A stretch of DNA of 12,001 nucleotides from Christensenella sp. UBA1685 (GCA_002320595.1 DCKB01000014.1:1-12001), one strand, 5' to 3'. Positions 1 through 7,231 are shown, numbered from the stretch's first letter. Made by a program: numbers and translations. The notes: a model not told the origin generated them from the sequence alone.

Positions 1-61
1 CCCTTATACGCCGACAATACTTGGCTGGCGACGGCCCGGAAACATAGGTACCTGCCGGATA
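1..61 (+). rRNA. rrf: 5S ribosomal RNA, 3' end only
   Basis: The first ~60 bases match my recollection of the 3' half of clostridial 5S rRNA: a CGCCGA..ATACTTGG stretch, the GGC..GGCCCGG arm of helices IV/V, the ATAGGT stretch and a GCCGG terminal-helix strand. The 5' half lies before the window. The molecule should end near the GCCGGAT at 55-61, and a strong terminator hairpin follows at once, as expected for the last gene of an rRNA operon transcribed on the + strand. The exact mature 3' end cannot be fixed without the 5' strand of helix I. Confidence 0.85.
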
Positions 62-109
62 CCACAGAAACGAAACACCCTACGTCGTAGGGTGTTTCGT
101 TTCTGTGGT
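61..109 (+). terminator. rRNA operon terminator, perfect 24-bp-arm inverted repeat
   Basis: Two perfectly complementary 24-nt arms (61-84 and 86-109) are separated by a single T. The core folds as CACCCTACG / CGTAGGGTG, flanked on the left by GAAACGAAA and on the right by TTTCGTTTC, so U-rich tracts follow the GC stem on either strand. This suits an efficient, possibly bidirectional, intrinsic terminator for the 5S gene just upstream. Confidence 0.8.
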
Positions 110-464
110 GCAATGCAACTCCCGCTCTTTTCGAGCCATGTCGCCGGCTATGGCTTGGGACTGAAGCTGTGCACAGGGGACGATACAGGGATGCATTTCT
201 ATCGGCAGCATGGATTGACATGCATATATTATCGGTTTGATCTATTGGATGGAACGTTGGATTTGTTCTATAATTTAAAATACTTATGAGATAGGGGACA
301 TATCCCAATATCCCGGCCTTGCATGTTTGTGCTTTTGGAAGGTAAAATGTTTTGAAATGGGCGCCCTTTAGGGACGAGCTTTTGTATGGAGAACCGCAGA
401 ATGGCATGAACCGCATTTGGAAATGATGGAGAAGTGAGAAAACTTTGCAGGAGGTGCTTAGCGT
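110..464. other. 355-nt gene-free stretch between rRNA terminator and selenium cassette
   Basis: I see no convincing gene here. One + frame stays open to 289, but it begins inside the rRNA and terminator and resembles nothing I recognise. The stretch presumably holds the promoter and leader of the yedF operon. The best -10 is TATAAT at 269-274, with a weak TTGGAT 18 nt upstream. An isolated TTGACA occurs at 215-220 without a good -10 at standard spacing. No tRNA, T-box or riboswitch fold was recognised. Confidence 0.5.
245..274 (+). promoter_or_regulatory. Candidate promoter of the yedF operon
   Basis: A perfect TATAAT lies at 269-274. The only -35-like hexamer near the right spacing is TTGGAT at 245-250 (18 nt), which matches the consensus only in TTG. 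The AT-rich flank (TTTAAAATA) helps. Transcription would start near 281 and leave a leader of about 180 nt before yedF. Confidence 0.35.
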
Positions 465-1073
465 ATGAAGACAATAACGGTGAACGCTATCGGCGACCCG
501 TGTCCTATTCCCGTGATAAAGGCGACAAAAGCATTCAATGAAATGCAGGAAGCGGGCATTCTCGAAGTGCATGTGGACAATGAGGTCGCGGTACAAAACT
601 TGAATCGGCTTGCGAACAGCAAGGGGGTAAAGGTTGCGAGTGAAAAGACCGGCGAAAAGGAATTTGTTGTAACCATGACCCTTGAAGGCCCTGTAACTGC
701 AAGCGATGCACCTGCCGTATGCATCCCTGATGCAAGAGGCGACGTTGTTGTAGCGGTTGGCTCCAATGTGATGGGAAACGGCGATGATGCGCTGGGTGCA
801 ACGCTCATGAAGGGCTTCCTATATGCCATATCCCAACTTGAGGTGCTGCCTAAGGCGATCCTTTTCTATAACGGCGGCGCAAAACTCACTGTTGAGGGCG
901 CGGTATCCGTAGAAGACCTCAAGAGCATGGAAGCGCAGGGGGTCGAAATCCTCACCTGTGGCACCTGCCTGAATTTCTATGGCCTTACCGACAAGCTCGC
1001 TGTGGGCAGCGTAACAAACATGTACGCCATCGTTGAAAAGCTCAACGGCGCGACAAAGGTCATCCGCCCGTGA
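465..1073 (+). CDS. yedF: Selenium metabolism protein YedF (TusA-like plus DsrE-like domains)
   Basis: This 202-aa protein has a TusA/SirA-like N-terminal domain (about residues 3-75) with the signature CPxP motif at C13-P14-I15-P16. A DsrE-like domain (about 93-198) follows, with a C165-G-T-C168-L-N-F-Y motif. This fusion is the YedF family, found in genomes with selenium traits, where it is thought to carry reactive sulfur or selenium; its exact biochemistry is unsettled. The extra cysteine C86 lies in the linker. The start is set by a strong AGGAGG just upstream of ATG 465. The stop overlaps the next gene's GTG by 4 nt, so the cassette is translationally coupled to the cysteine desulfurase and DUF3343 genes. 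The family call is firm and the role is by association. Confidence 0.9.
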   Translation: MKTITVNAIGDPCPIPVIKATKAFNEMQEAGILEVHVDNEVAVQNLNRLANSKGVKVASEKTGEKEFVVTMTLEGPVTASDAPAVCIPDARGDVVVAVGSNVMGNGDDALGATLMKGFLYAISQLEVLPKAILFYNGGAKLTVEGAVSVEDLKSMEAQGVEILTCGTCLNFYGLTDKLAVGSVTNMYAIVEKLNGATKVIRP

Positions 1074-2200
1074 TTTACCTCGACAACGCCGCGACTACCC
1101 TGCACAAACCCCGGCAGGTGATAAAGGCCGTAGCGCAAGCCATGGACAGCATGGGCAACAGCGCGCGGGGAACGCATGCAGGCGCGCTTTGCGCTGCACG
1201 CACGGTTTACGGCGCCAGGGTTAAGCTCGCGCTGCTGTTTGGCTGCGAAGCGGATCATGTTGTGTTCGCTTCGAATTCTACGGAGGCGCTGAATATCGCG
1301 ATCGCAGGGATCATCCGCCCGGGAGACCACGTTATATCCACCGACTTGGAACACAATTCCGTGCTGCGTCCGTTGTATCGCCTTGAGGCAGAAAGCGACG
1401 TACAGCTTAGCTTCGTTCCTTTGGATAAGCGCAGCGGGGTTGATTATGCGGACTTTAAGCGGCTGGTAAGGCCAAACACGCGGGCAATCGTTTGCACGCA
1501 TGCATCCAACCTTACGGGTGATATGCTGGATGTTGCCCGCATAGGCGCGTTTGCGCATGAACATGGCATACCGTTTATCGTCGACGCATCGCAGACGGCG
1601 GGATGTTTCCCGATCAACATGCGGGAAATGGGCATAGATGTGCTGTGCTTTACGGGGCACAAGGGGCTGATGGGCCCGCAGGGCACGGGCGGCCTGTGCA
1701 TAGCAGAGGGGATAGAAATCCGCCCCTTTCGGGTCGGCGGCTCGGGGGTGCAGTCCTACAGCAAGACCCAGCCGGAAGCGTATCCGACGAGGCTTGAGGC
1801 CGGCACGCTCAACGGCCATGGAATCGCGGGCCTGAGTGCGGCGGTAGATTGCATCAACGAGATCGGGATAGAGAACATACATGCGCACACGCATGCGCTG
1901 ATGCGCCGTTTTTACGATGGCGTAAAGAATATCCGCGGCGTTGCGGTATACGGAGATTTCTCAAAGGACAGGAGTCCGATCGTCGCCCTGAACATAGGGG
2001 AGCATGACGCAGGCGCGGTGTCCGATGAGCTTTCGGAACGCTACGGTATTGCAACGCGCCCCGGCGCGCACTGCGCCCCGCGGATGCACCGTGCGCTCGG
2101 CACGGAAGAGCAGGGCGCCGTGCGCTTCAGCTTTGGATACTTTAATACCGAGGCCGAGATTGATGCGGCGATCGCCGCCGTAAGGAGGATCGCGGAATGA
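1070..2200 (+). CDS. Class V aminotransferase, cysteine desulfurase family (selenium-cluster type)
   Basis: This 376-aa PLP enzyme of fold type I begins with IYLDNAATT and carries the PLP-binding segment TGHKG (K198), the SNSTEALN phosphate-binding stretch (69-75), VDASQTAG (171-178) and a catalytic-type cysteine in GAHCAP (C335). The family removes sulfur, or selenium, from cysteine or selenocysteine and passes it as a persulfide or selenide. The subgroup found beside yedF and DUF3343 is a distinct, NifS/Csd-like branch. The GTG start overlaps the yedF stop (GTGA), and the reading frame ends in an ATGA overlap with the next gene, so expression is coupled. Its role in selenium supply is inferred from its neighbours. 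A role in Fe-S assembly is less likely because no iscU or sufU gene is adjacent. Confidence 0.88.
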   Translation: MIYLDNAATTLHKPRQVIKAVAQAMDSMGNSARGTHAGALCAARTVYGARVKLALLFGCEADHVVFASNSTEALNIAIAGIIRPGDHVISTDLEHNSVLRPLYRLEAESDVQLSFVPLDKRSGVDYADFKRLVRPNTRAIVCTHASNLTGDMLDVARIGAFAHEHGIPFIVDASQTAGCFPINMREMGIDVLCFTGHKGLMGPQGTGGLCIAEGIEIRPFRVGGSGVQSYSKTQPEAYPTRLEAGTLNGHGIAGLSAAVDCINEIGIENIHAHTHALMRRFYDGVKNIRGVAVYGDFSKDRSPIVALNIGEHDAGAVSDELSERYGIATRPGAHCAPRMHRALGTEEQGAVRFSFGYFNTEAEIDAAIAAVRRIAE

Positions 2201-2433
2201 GAGAGAAGCGGCTCCGCCTGATCATCACCTTCCATACGACCGCGGCAGCCATGGCGTCGGAACGCCTTTGCGGGGAAAAGGGGCTTCCCGGAAGGCTCAT
2301 TCCCGTGCCAAGAGAGATAAGCGCGGGGTGCGGCATGGCTTGGATGGCAGACGTAGAGGCAAAGGAACGAATCCGGGAAGCGCTTGAAGCCGCGCACATC
2401 GCTGCTGCTGGGTATTACGAGCTGATCCTTTAA
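2197..2433 (+). CDS. DUF3343 protein, putative Se/S carrier-like
   Basis: This 78-aa protein has the DUF3343 pattern: an N-terminal beta strand (LIITFHTTAAAM), a helix, then GRLIPVPREISAGCGMAW, with the conserved cysteine at C45 after the PRxIS motif. The family is annotated as a putative selenium/sulfur carrier-like protein and often sits next to yedF and the class V desulfurase. A second cysteine is at C25. ATG 2197 overlaps the desulfurase stop (ATGA), so no independent promoter is needed. Function is inferred from family and context only. Confidence 0.85.
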   Translation: MREKRLRLIITFHTTAAAMASERLCGEKGLPGRLIPVPREISAGCGMAWMADVEAKERIREALEAAHIAAAGYYELIL

Positions 2434-2469
2434 AACCGCCGGGCCAACCCGCAGGCCCTTCGGAGGCAG

Positions 2470-2524
2470 GGGGGATGTTCCCCCAATCAAAAGCTGCCCG
2501 GCTGTTCCGCCAGCCCGAGCAGCT
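2470..2524. terminator. Convergent terminator region (two hairpins)
   Basis: The 109-nt gap between two convergent genes holds a small hairpin GGGGGA-TGT-TCCCCC (2470-2484) and a larger imperfect stem (2491-2524) with AAGCTGC/GCAGCTT outer arms and a GGCTG/CAGCC inner arm. On the + strand the large stem is followed by TTCTTGCTTT; on the - strand it is followed by TTTTGATT. It probably ends both the selenium operon and the - strand beta-lyase gene. Confidence 0.6.
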
Positions 2525-2542
2525 TCTTGCTTTGCGCTGCTT

Positions 2543-3709
2543 TTATGCGCGCAGGTTTTCGACGATGCGCGTTACGGCGGTTTCCACCAGCGCGCGGGAG
2601 GTCGCAAGATTCATGCGCACACAGGAGCCGAAGCGTTCGCCGCCGAACCAGTCGCCGTAATCGAAGGCAAGGCGGCATTTTCCCTGCATAAACGCTTTCA
2701 TTTCATCAGGCGCAAGGTATGCGCTTAGGTCAACCCAAAGCAGATAGGTGCCCTGCAGCGGCGCAACCTCCGCCCGGGGCAGGCGCTGCGCCAGCGTCTC
2801 CTTCACAAAGCGGTAATTCCCTTCGATGATCGAGAGCACTTCCGTCAGCCAGGGCAGGCCGTGGGTGTAAGCGGCTTCGGCGGCGATATAGCCGAAGGGA
2901 TTGCCGGACTGCATGCATAAGCGGGAGGTGTACGCATCAAACCGCTTGCGGATGCCTGCATCCGGAATGATGACAATTGAATTCTGGCACGCCGCAAGGT
3001 TGAAGGTTTTGCTTGGCGCGGTCAGCGTGACAAGGTTTGCATCATAATCGCCCACAGTGGCGCTTGGAATGTGCTTTGCGGGCGCGAACACGATATCATG
3101 GTGGATTTCATCGGAAATCACGAACACGCCATGCGCGCGGCAGATATCGAGCATGCCTTTGAGCTCTTCTTCCGTCCATACCCGGCCGACGGGGTTATGC
3201 GGGGAAGAAAGGATGAACGCGCGCACATTGTTTTCCACGATGTCGCGCCGAAATTTGTCGAGATCCACGGTGTAAAGGCCGTCGCGCTTGACAAGGTCGC
3301 ACATCACAAGCGTTCGGCCGTTGCCTTTTACCGCGTTGAGGAAGGGATAATACACGGGAGTGAGCACGATGATGGCATCGCCCGGGTCGGTCATGATTTG
3401 AATGAACCAGTTGAAGGCGGCCACCACGCCCGGAGAAAAGCGGATGTGCTCCCGCGCGACCGCGTAGCCGTGGCGCGCCTTTTCCCAGGCAATAAACGCG
3501 TCATAATAGCGTTCGGGCACTTTATAATATCCCTGTGCGCCCATGTTAAGGTAATTCCGCTGCGCTTCAAGCACGCAGGCGGGAACCTTGAAATCCATGT
3601 CCGCAACCCACATGGCCTGCAAATCCGCCTCGCCGAACATGGCTTTCAGGTTGTCCCACTTTGCGCAATCGGTATTGCGCCTGTCAACAAAGACGATCGG
3701 TTCGCTCAT
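2543..3709 (-). CDS. MalY/PatB-family cystathionine beta-lyase (PLP aminotransferase fold)
   Basis: This 388-aa fold type I PLP enzyme has family landmarks in order: WVADMDF (34-40), GYYKVP (60-65), SSPHNPVGRVW (168-178, N172), SDEIHHDI (199-206), the Schiff-base lysine in APSKTFN (K234) and the substrate carboxylate-binding arginine in VRMNLA (R365). Members cleave cystathionine or other cysteine S-conjugates to a thiol, pyruvate and ammonia; some (MalY) also have regulatory roles. An in-frame extension to 3817 exists, but ATG 3709 has AGGAGAG just upstream, and starting there gives MSEPIVFVDRRNT, a normal N-terminus and length for the family. It is monocistronic, with a dyad in the promoter region. 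Sulfur-related chemistry beside the desulfurase cassette may be coincidental. Confidence 0.88.
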   Translation of the reverse strand: MSEPIVFVDRRNTDCAKWDNLKAMFGEADLQAMWVADMDFKVPACVLEAQRNYLNMGAQGYYKVPERYYDAFIAWEKARHGYAVAREHIRFSPGVVAAFNWFIQIMTDPGDAIIVLTPVYYPFLNAVKGNGRTLVMCDLVKRDGLYTVDLDKFRRDIVENNVRAFILSSPHNPVGRVWTEEELKGMLDICRAHGVFVISDEIHHDIVFAPAKHIPSATVGDYDANLVTLTAPSKTFNLAACQNSIVIIPDAGIRKRFDAYTSRLCMQSGNPFGYIAAEAAYTHGLPWLTEVLSIIEGNYRFVKETLAQRLPRAEVAPLQGTYLLWVDLSAYLAPDEMKAFMQGKCRLAFDYGDWFGGERFGSCVRMNLATSRALVETAVTRIVENLRA

Positions 3710-3730
3710 ACTTCCACTCTCCTGTTGTGT

Positions 3731-3754
3731 TATACCGATGGTATCACCAGTATA
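3731..3754 (-). promoter_or_regulatory. Imperfect 24-bp dyad overlapping the -10 region of the beta-lyase gene
   Basis: Read on the - strand, TATACTGGTGAT / ATACCATCGGTATA forms an inverted repeat in which 9 of 12 half-site positions are symmetric. It overlaps the -10-like sequences TATTAT/TATACT (about 3749-3757 in reverse) and ends about 20 nt before the start codon. This position suits a repressor operator. No strong -35 was found, so the promoter itself is weakly supported. Confidence 0.4.
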
Positions 3755-4065
3755 ATACAGTTTAAGCGAAATTGCGAGATGCGCAGATGCAAAAGGAAGG
3801 CGATGAGCCGCGCTCACCGCCTTCTGTTGAGGCTACCAAAAAGTTTCGTATTCAAGAACCTTTGCTTGTTAATTGCCCGTTTGTTTCGTTTTATTTACTC
3901 AGATAGCAACGGATACACCTGTGATTCGTTCACAAAAACCTACTGAAAAAATGGCCCAATGGAAACACCCCTTTCCAATACGTCCGAAAAAGATCGCTCA
4001 TGAACCGAATGGTGCGACAAGTTGGGTACGAATAATCCTGAATGGGGAATGTGGATCCACGCCTT

Positions 4066-4086
4066 TGTTATGTTATTATCATAACA
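4066..4086. repeat. 7-bp-arm inverted repeat, AT-rich
   Basis: TGTTATG and CATAACA are perfect arms separated by TTATTAT, 40-60 nt beyond the stop of the HAD gene. It could be a weak hairpin or an orphan operator. No gene on either strand starts close by. Confidence 0.35.
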
Positions 4087-4123
4087 CGCGCTAAGCCGAT
4101 TGTAAAGAGGATTTCCGGAAAAT

Positions 4124-4864
4124 TCAGGAAATAAGTTTTTCCCCGAGCTGCGCTTCGAGAAACTCCACAAGCGCCGGAAATCCCCCGCGCGGATAACGGG
4201 AGATGTCCACGCCCGTTTCGTTTTCAAGATAATCCGTCAGCAAAAAGCCCGAGAGGCCGAGCTGCAATGCGGACATATCGTCCACCGGGTTGTTGCCGAT
4301 CATCAGGCATTCGCCGGGCGCTTTGTCGATGGCCGCAAGCGTTTCCCGGTAATACCCTAAGCTGGGCTTGCAGAAACGCGCTGTTTCGTAGGTGGTGACA
4401 TGCGAGAAATCCGAGAAGGAAAGCCCGACCCAGGAAAGGCGCGTTTCCACCGCTACACGCGGGAAGACGGGGTTTGTTGCAAGGCAGAGCGTAAGGCCGC
4501 GTGCGCGCAGGGCGTCAAGCAGCGCCCGCACGGGTTGCACTTTCCCTACCACGGTGCGCGCGACGTTGAATTCGTTTCCATAAAAGCCGACCAGAGCAGC
4601 TTCGAGCGAGCGAGCCTCTTCCCCCCAAACGGATGCAAACGCATCCCAGAACGCTTCCCGGTTGGTGCGCGTACCATCGTTTTGAAGCATTGCGCCCGTG
4701 CCTTTCCACATGGAAGCAAGGAAGGGCTCCCGCGCAAAGCCAAGCGGCGCAACTTTCCGGGCCAAAGCGCCGAAATAGGTATGGATAAACGCATTCTGAT
4801 CCATGGGCAGAAGCGTACCGTCCAAATCAAAAAGAACCGCCGTAACCACGGGCTGATGATCCAT
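4124..4864 (-). CDS. HAD-superfamily hydrolase (phosphatase)
   Basis: This 246-aa protein has all four haloacid dehalogenase motifs: I, FDLDGT (nucleophile D13, acid/base D15); II, CLATN (T130); III, FCKP (K166); IV, GNNPVDD (D195, D196). The roughly 90-residue stretch between motifs I and II is a helical cap of the C1 type, so a small-molecule phosphatase is expected; the substrate is not predictable. The start at 4864 is chosen over an upstream in-frame start at 4888 because GAGG sits just before it. The gene has its own extended -10 promoter and follows a decayed peptidase gene, so it need not depend on it for transcription. The C-terminus (after about 215) is a short tail rich in acidic and hydrophobic residues. 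Confidence 0.85.
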   Translation of the reverse strand: MDHQPVVTAVLFDLDGTLLPMDQNAFIHTYFGALARKVAPLGFAREPFLASMWKGTGAMLQNDGTRTNREAFWDAFASVWGEEARSLEAALVGFYGNEFNVARTVVGKVQPVRALLDALRARGLTLCLATNPVFPRVAVETRLSWVGLSFSDFSHVTTYETARFCKPSLGYYRETLAAIDKAPGECLMIGNNPVDDMSALQLGLSGFLLTDYLENETGVDISRYPRGGFPALVEFLEAQLGEKLIS

Positions 4865-4896
4865 AAAAAATCCTCGTTTCAGATGCAATATGCAAC

Positions 4897-4925
4897 ATCA
4901 TACCATGTTTGGGCATGAAACGCAA
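4897..4925 (-). promoter_or_regulatory. Extended -10 promoter of the HAD hydrolase gene
   Basis: On the - strand TG-G-TATGAT gives a TGn extended -10 (hexamer at 4897-4902). A weak -35, TTGCGT (4920-4925), lies 17 nt upstream. The -10 sits inside a small dyad AACAT..ATGTT. Transcription would start near 4890, about 25 nt before the start codon. Confidence 0.5.
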
Positions 4926-4929
4926 AGGA

Positions 4930-5610
4930 TCACGGGAGCGGAAGGGCCAAATCAAGCGGTGCATCCTGATGCAGAAGGAAGGTAACGACCCCCGCTGCAA
5001 CGGCAGCGATGCGCTCTGCGGAAAGCCGGTCAGGCGTATCCTCCGGCATGTGGCAATACGCTCCAGAGTCCGGATATTCCAGCAGCGTAATGGAAAGGAT
5101 GCCGCGTTCGCTGAATGAAAGATGATCGGAGCTGATCGTGGAATCGGTCCAGTACGGCGGGTAGCCCACATGCTGAAGATAGGGCCAGAGCGCCTTTGCA
5201 AACGCGTTGGATTCAGTCAGGAAAGCAAAGGAAAAAGGCTCTGCTCCGGCATATCCAAGGCAATCGAGATTTATGAGATTCATTGCGTCATACCGGGCAA
5301 GCAACTGCTCGGCCAGCGCAGCTCGGCGTCGGGCGCTTCACAAAGGGCGGCGATTTCCGGCGTAACGTACAGGTGAAGGCGGCGCTCCTTCGCACGCACA
5401 TGCTTTTGGACGGTGAGCGGATCGCTTTCTATGACGGCATAAGGCACGGAAGGAGAACGATTCTCCGTCAGCAGGAAGGCGCTGCCGTCCGCCGCTGCTG
5501 CAGCGTCAAGCACGAGGGGAAGCGCAAGCGAAACATCTTCCCATGGGAGGCGTAGCACAGGCGGAAAGCAGAAGCAGAGCGATGCAGAAGAAAACGAGGA
5601 GGCGTTTCAT
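4930..5610 (-). pseudogene. Decayed M28-family metallopeptidase lipoprotein
   Basis: Three frames must be joined to read this gene. An N-terminal piece from ATG 5610 encodes a lipoprotein signal peptide (residues 1-18, Lys-Arg, hydrophobic core, lipobox LSAC) and then hits a stop at 5506-5508. A second frame (5280-5558) carries a beta-strand-rich body (LRLPWEDVSLALPLVLDA...). A third (4930-5304) carries the C-terminal M28 signature: NLINLDCLGYAG, SSDHLSF, then a GAYCH..DTPDRL end. The central M28 segment with the HxD, DD and EE zinc ligands is absent between the second and third pieces, so two frameshifts and an internal deletion are inferred. The product would have been a surface-anchored aminopeptidase; it is almost certainly inactive. 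Sequencing error could explain one frameshift but not the missing centre. Confidence 0.75.
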
Positions 5611-5674
5611 GGCGCAAATTCCCTTTCCGGATTTGAAAGATGGAGAAGCGGGAAACCTTATTTTTCAGACAGCA

Positions 5675-5696
5675 AAGGGGCGCATGCGCGCCCCTT
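5675..5696 (-). terminator. Terminator of the SPFH/zinc-ribbon gene
   Basis: A perfect 9-bp stem, AAGGGGCGC / GCGCCCCTT, with a 4-nt loop lies 13 nt beyond the SPFH stop codon. On the - strand it continues TTGCTGTCTG, a modest U-tract. It separates the SPFH gene from the decayed peptidase. Confidence 0.7.
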
Positions 5697-5708
5697 CATC
5701 CGTTTCTT

Positions 5709-7169
5709 TTATTCCTCTACGCGTGCACCGCACTCGGCGCAAAACCGCGCGGCAGGATCAAGCTTGGCGCCGCATTCCGCGCAGAACGCGGCTCTCGGCG
5801 GCTTTGGAGCTTCCGGCGCAGGAGCAGCCGAAGCTTCGGGCTTCTTGGCGCCGCATTCCGGGCAGAAGCGCATTGCAACGGGGTTCACCGCGCCGCAGGC
5901 GCACGTCCACTCCGTGGGCTCGGGCTTGGGTTCGGGCTTTTTCGCGCCGCACTCGGGGCAGAACTTCATGTTCTCCGGGTTCTGCATGCCGCAGGCGCAC
6001 GTCCAGCCGCCGGCCTTCGCTTCCGGCTTGGGCTCGGGTTTGGGCTCGGGTTTTTTCGCGCCGCACTCGCCGCAGAACTTCATGCTGGCCGAATTTTTGG
6101 TGCCGCAGGCGCATACCCAGGCAGGCAGCGCTTCCTCCTGCGGAGCCGCAGCGCGCTGCTGTTGCTGCTGATACATCTGCTGCTGGTTGGCCTGCGAAAA
6201 TGCGCCCGCCATGCCCGCGCCCGCGTTCATGCCCATGCCAACGCCCATAAACGCCTGCGCCGCGCCCGCGCTGTTGCTGCCCGCAGCCTCCACGCCGCGC
6301 GCCATTGCGCCCTGCACATAGCCTTCGCGCACGGAAGGGTCGGAAAGCATTGCGCCCTGATTGCGCATGTTGATGAGCTTCTGGGATTCCTCGTCATAGG
6401 AGATACTGGCGATGCCGACGGCCTGAATCTCCATGCCGCGCATCTGATGCCAATCCTCATCCAGCGTGGTGGACATATACTTGGAAAGCTCACGGCCCTT
6501 GGAAGGCAGGAAGCTGATGCGCTCGCCATCCGCGGAAAGCTGGTTGATGGCCGCCTGCAGCGCCTCAAGGAATTCGTTGAGGTACTGCTCGTTGATGTCT
6601 GTGATGTCCACATGCGTCGCGTTGCGCGGAACCGCTTCCGTGTAGAACTTCAGCGGGTCGGTGATTTTGATGGAATAGCTGCCGTGCGCGCGCAGGAACA
6701 GCTCGGAATTATAGAAATTGTCATAATATTGCAGCGGGCTGCGCGTGCCGAATTTGATGCCCTTGATCTCCTGCAGATTGATGAAGAACACCTTCTGCTT
6801 GCCGGAGGGCACGCCGCCGTATTTCACGCGGGAGAACGTTTCCTTCACGGAGGCGCCGAGCTCTCCGTTAAAGAGCGAGGGCATGCTGGATTGATCGACC
6901 TTGTAGTAACCGGGCTCGGCCGTGTAATCCACGACCTTGCCGCCGTCCACAAGCAGCATGCACTGGTTGTCATACACGTGAATGATGGAGCCGTTGGAGA
7001 CGGTATCTTCGGTTCCCTTTGTGTTGGAGCTGCGCTTGTCGCCTTGGCGAACCTTTACGCCCGTGGTGAATACGGTTGCGTCGTTCATGGAATCGGACTC
7101 GTATACCTCGAGCCACGAATCGGCCAAGCCGCCGCCGATTGCGCCTACAACTGCTTTGATGATGCCCAT
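5709..7169 (-). CDS. SPFH/band-7 protein with four C-terminal zinc ribbons (YdjI-like)
   Basis: This 486-aa protein belongs to the SPFH-domain 'virion core protein'/YdjI-like family. The N-terminal 260 residues hold the SPFH region (ESDSMNDATVF, then SIIHVYDNQCMLLVDGGKVVD and GYYKVD). Residues 300-345 are a Gly/Ala/Met then Gln-rich linker. Four short zinc ribbons follow: C353/355/366/369, C391/393/404/407, C423/425/436/439 and C463/466/477/480. Linkers between the first three are Lys-Pro-Glu repeats; the fourth is C-x2-C at both knuckles, unlike the CAC type of the others. There is no signal peptide or clear TM segment, so membrane contact would be peripheral or through partners. ATG 7169 has GGAGGT 7 nt upstream. 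A good promoter precedes it. Members are linked to membrane or stress scaffolding; this one's role is unknown. Confidence 0.88.
   Translation of the reverse strand: MGIIKAVVGAIGGGLADSWLEVYESDSMNDATVFTTGVKVRQGDKRSSNTKGTEDTVSNGSIIHVYDNQCMLLVDGGKVVDYTAEPGYYKVDQSSMPSLFNGELGASVKETFSRVKYGGVPSGKQKVFFINLQEIKGIKFGTRSPLQYYDNFYNSELFLRAHGSYSIKITDPLKFYTEAVPRNATHVDITDINEQYLNEFLEALQAAINQLSADGERISFLPSKGRELSKYMSTTLDEDWHQMRGMEIQAVGIASISYDEESQKLINMRNQGAMLSDPSVREGYVQGAMARGVEAAGSNSAGAAQAFMGVGMGMNAGAGMAGAFSQANQQQMYQQQQQRAAAPQEEALPAWVCACGTKNSASMKFCGECGAKKPEPKPEPKPEAKAGGWTCACGMQNPENMKFCPECGAKKPEPKPEPTEWTCACGAVNPVAMRFCPECGAKKPEASAAPAPEAPKPPRAAFCAECGAKLDPAARFCAECGARVEE
5843..6119 (-). repeat. Tandem zinc-ribbon coding repeats
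   Basis: Three copies of a ~64-nt unit (about 5846-5909, 5941-6005 and 6054-6119) encode W-x-CACG-x10-FCxECGAKK. They are similar at the DNA level (shared GCCGCA..GGGCAGAA and GCCGCAGGCGCA blocks) and are separated by Lys-Pro-Glu linkers of different lengths, which suggests duplication within the gene and a site prone to copy-number change. Confidence 0.7.
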
Positions 7170-7231
7170 ATGCTTTACCTCCGTGTTATATTTGATGAAA
7201 ACATTTCGGTTTGCGGATAAGATTCCTTTTT

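Larger units (their letters stand above)
3710..4123. other. 414-nt gene-poor stretch between beta-lyase and HAD genes
   Basis: No gene is supported here. Open frames on both strands lack ribosome binding sites and recognisable motifs. The right half is AT-rich and holds two symmetric elements: a perfect 10-bp palindrome GTGGATCCAC (4051-4060) and a 21-bp dyad with 7-bp perfect arms, TGTTATG/CATAACA (4066-4086). Neither is followed by a U-tract on the - strand, so no clear terminator for the HAD gene is seen. Confidence 0.4.

Noticed and set aside
215..220. TTGACA hexamer as a yedF promoter -35
   Set aside because: At 16-18 nt downstream only TTGATC, TGATCT or GATCTA are found, none a plausible -10.
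92..289. A + strand reading frame after the 5S rRNA, weakly reminiscent of an acetyltransferase end
   Set aside because: It runs back into the rRNA and the terminator hairpin, starts with GTG without a ribosome binding site, and matches no family motif.
977..1894. Long - strand frame opposite yedF and the desulfurase
   Set aside because: Arg-rich antisense shadow without motifs; the + strand genes are well supported families with coupled starts.
3071..3946. + strand frame of 291 codons opposite the beta-lyase
   Set aside because: It is the antisense of a recognised PLP enzyme with no start signal or domain of its own.
4051..4060. Perfect palindrome GTGGATCCAC
   Set aside because: A 10-bp palindrome is expected by chance at this scale and is not near a promoter or gene start.
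3940..4227. - strand frame of 95 codons spanning the HAD gene end and the gap
   Set aside because: It overlaps the HAD coding end in another frame, has no ribosome binding site, and the protein has no recognisable features.
5883..6119. CRISPR-like spaced repeats
   Set aside because: The repeats are in-frame protein-coding zinc ribbons with similar, not unique, spacers.
5640..7220. Long + strand frame of 526 codons opposite the SPFH gene
   Set aside because: It is rich in Arg, Ala, His and Leu, as expected for the antisense of a GC-rich gene, and the - strand frame has clear domains, a ribosome binding site and a promoter.
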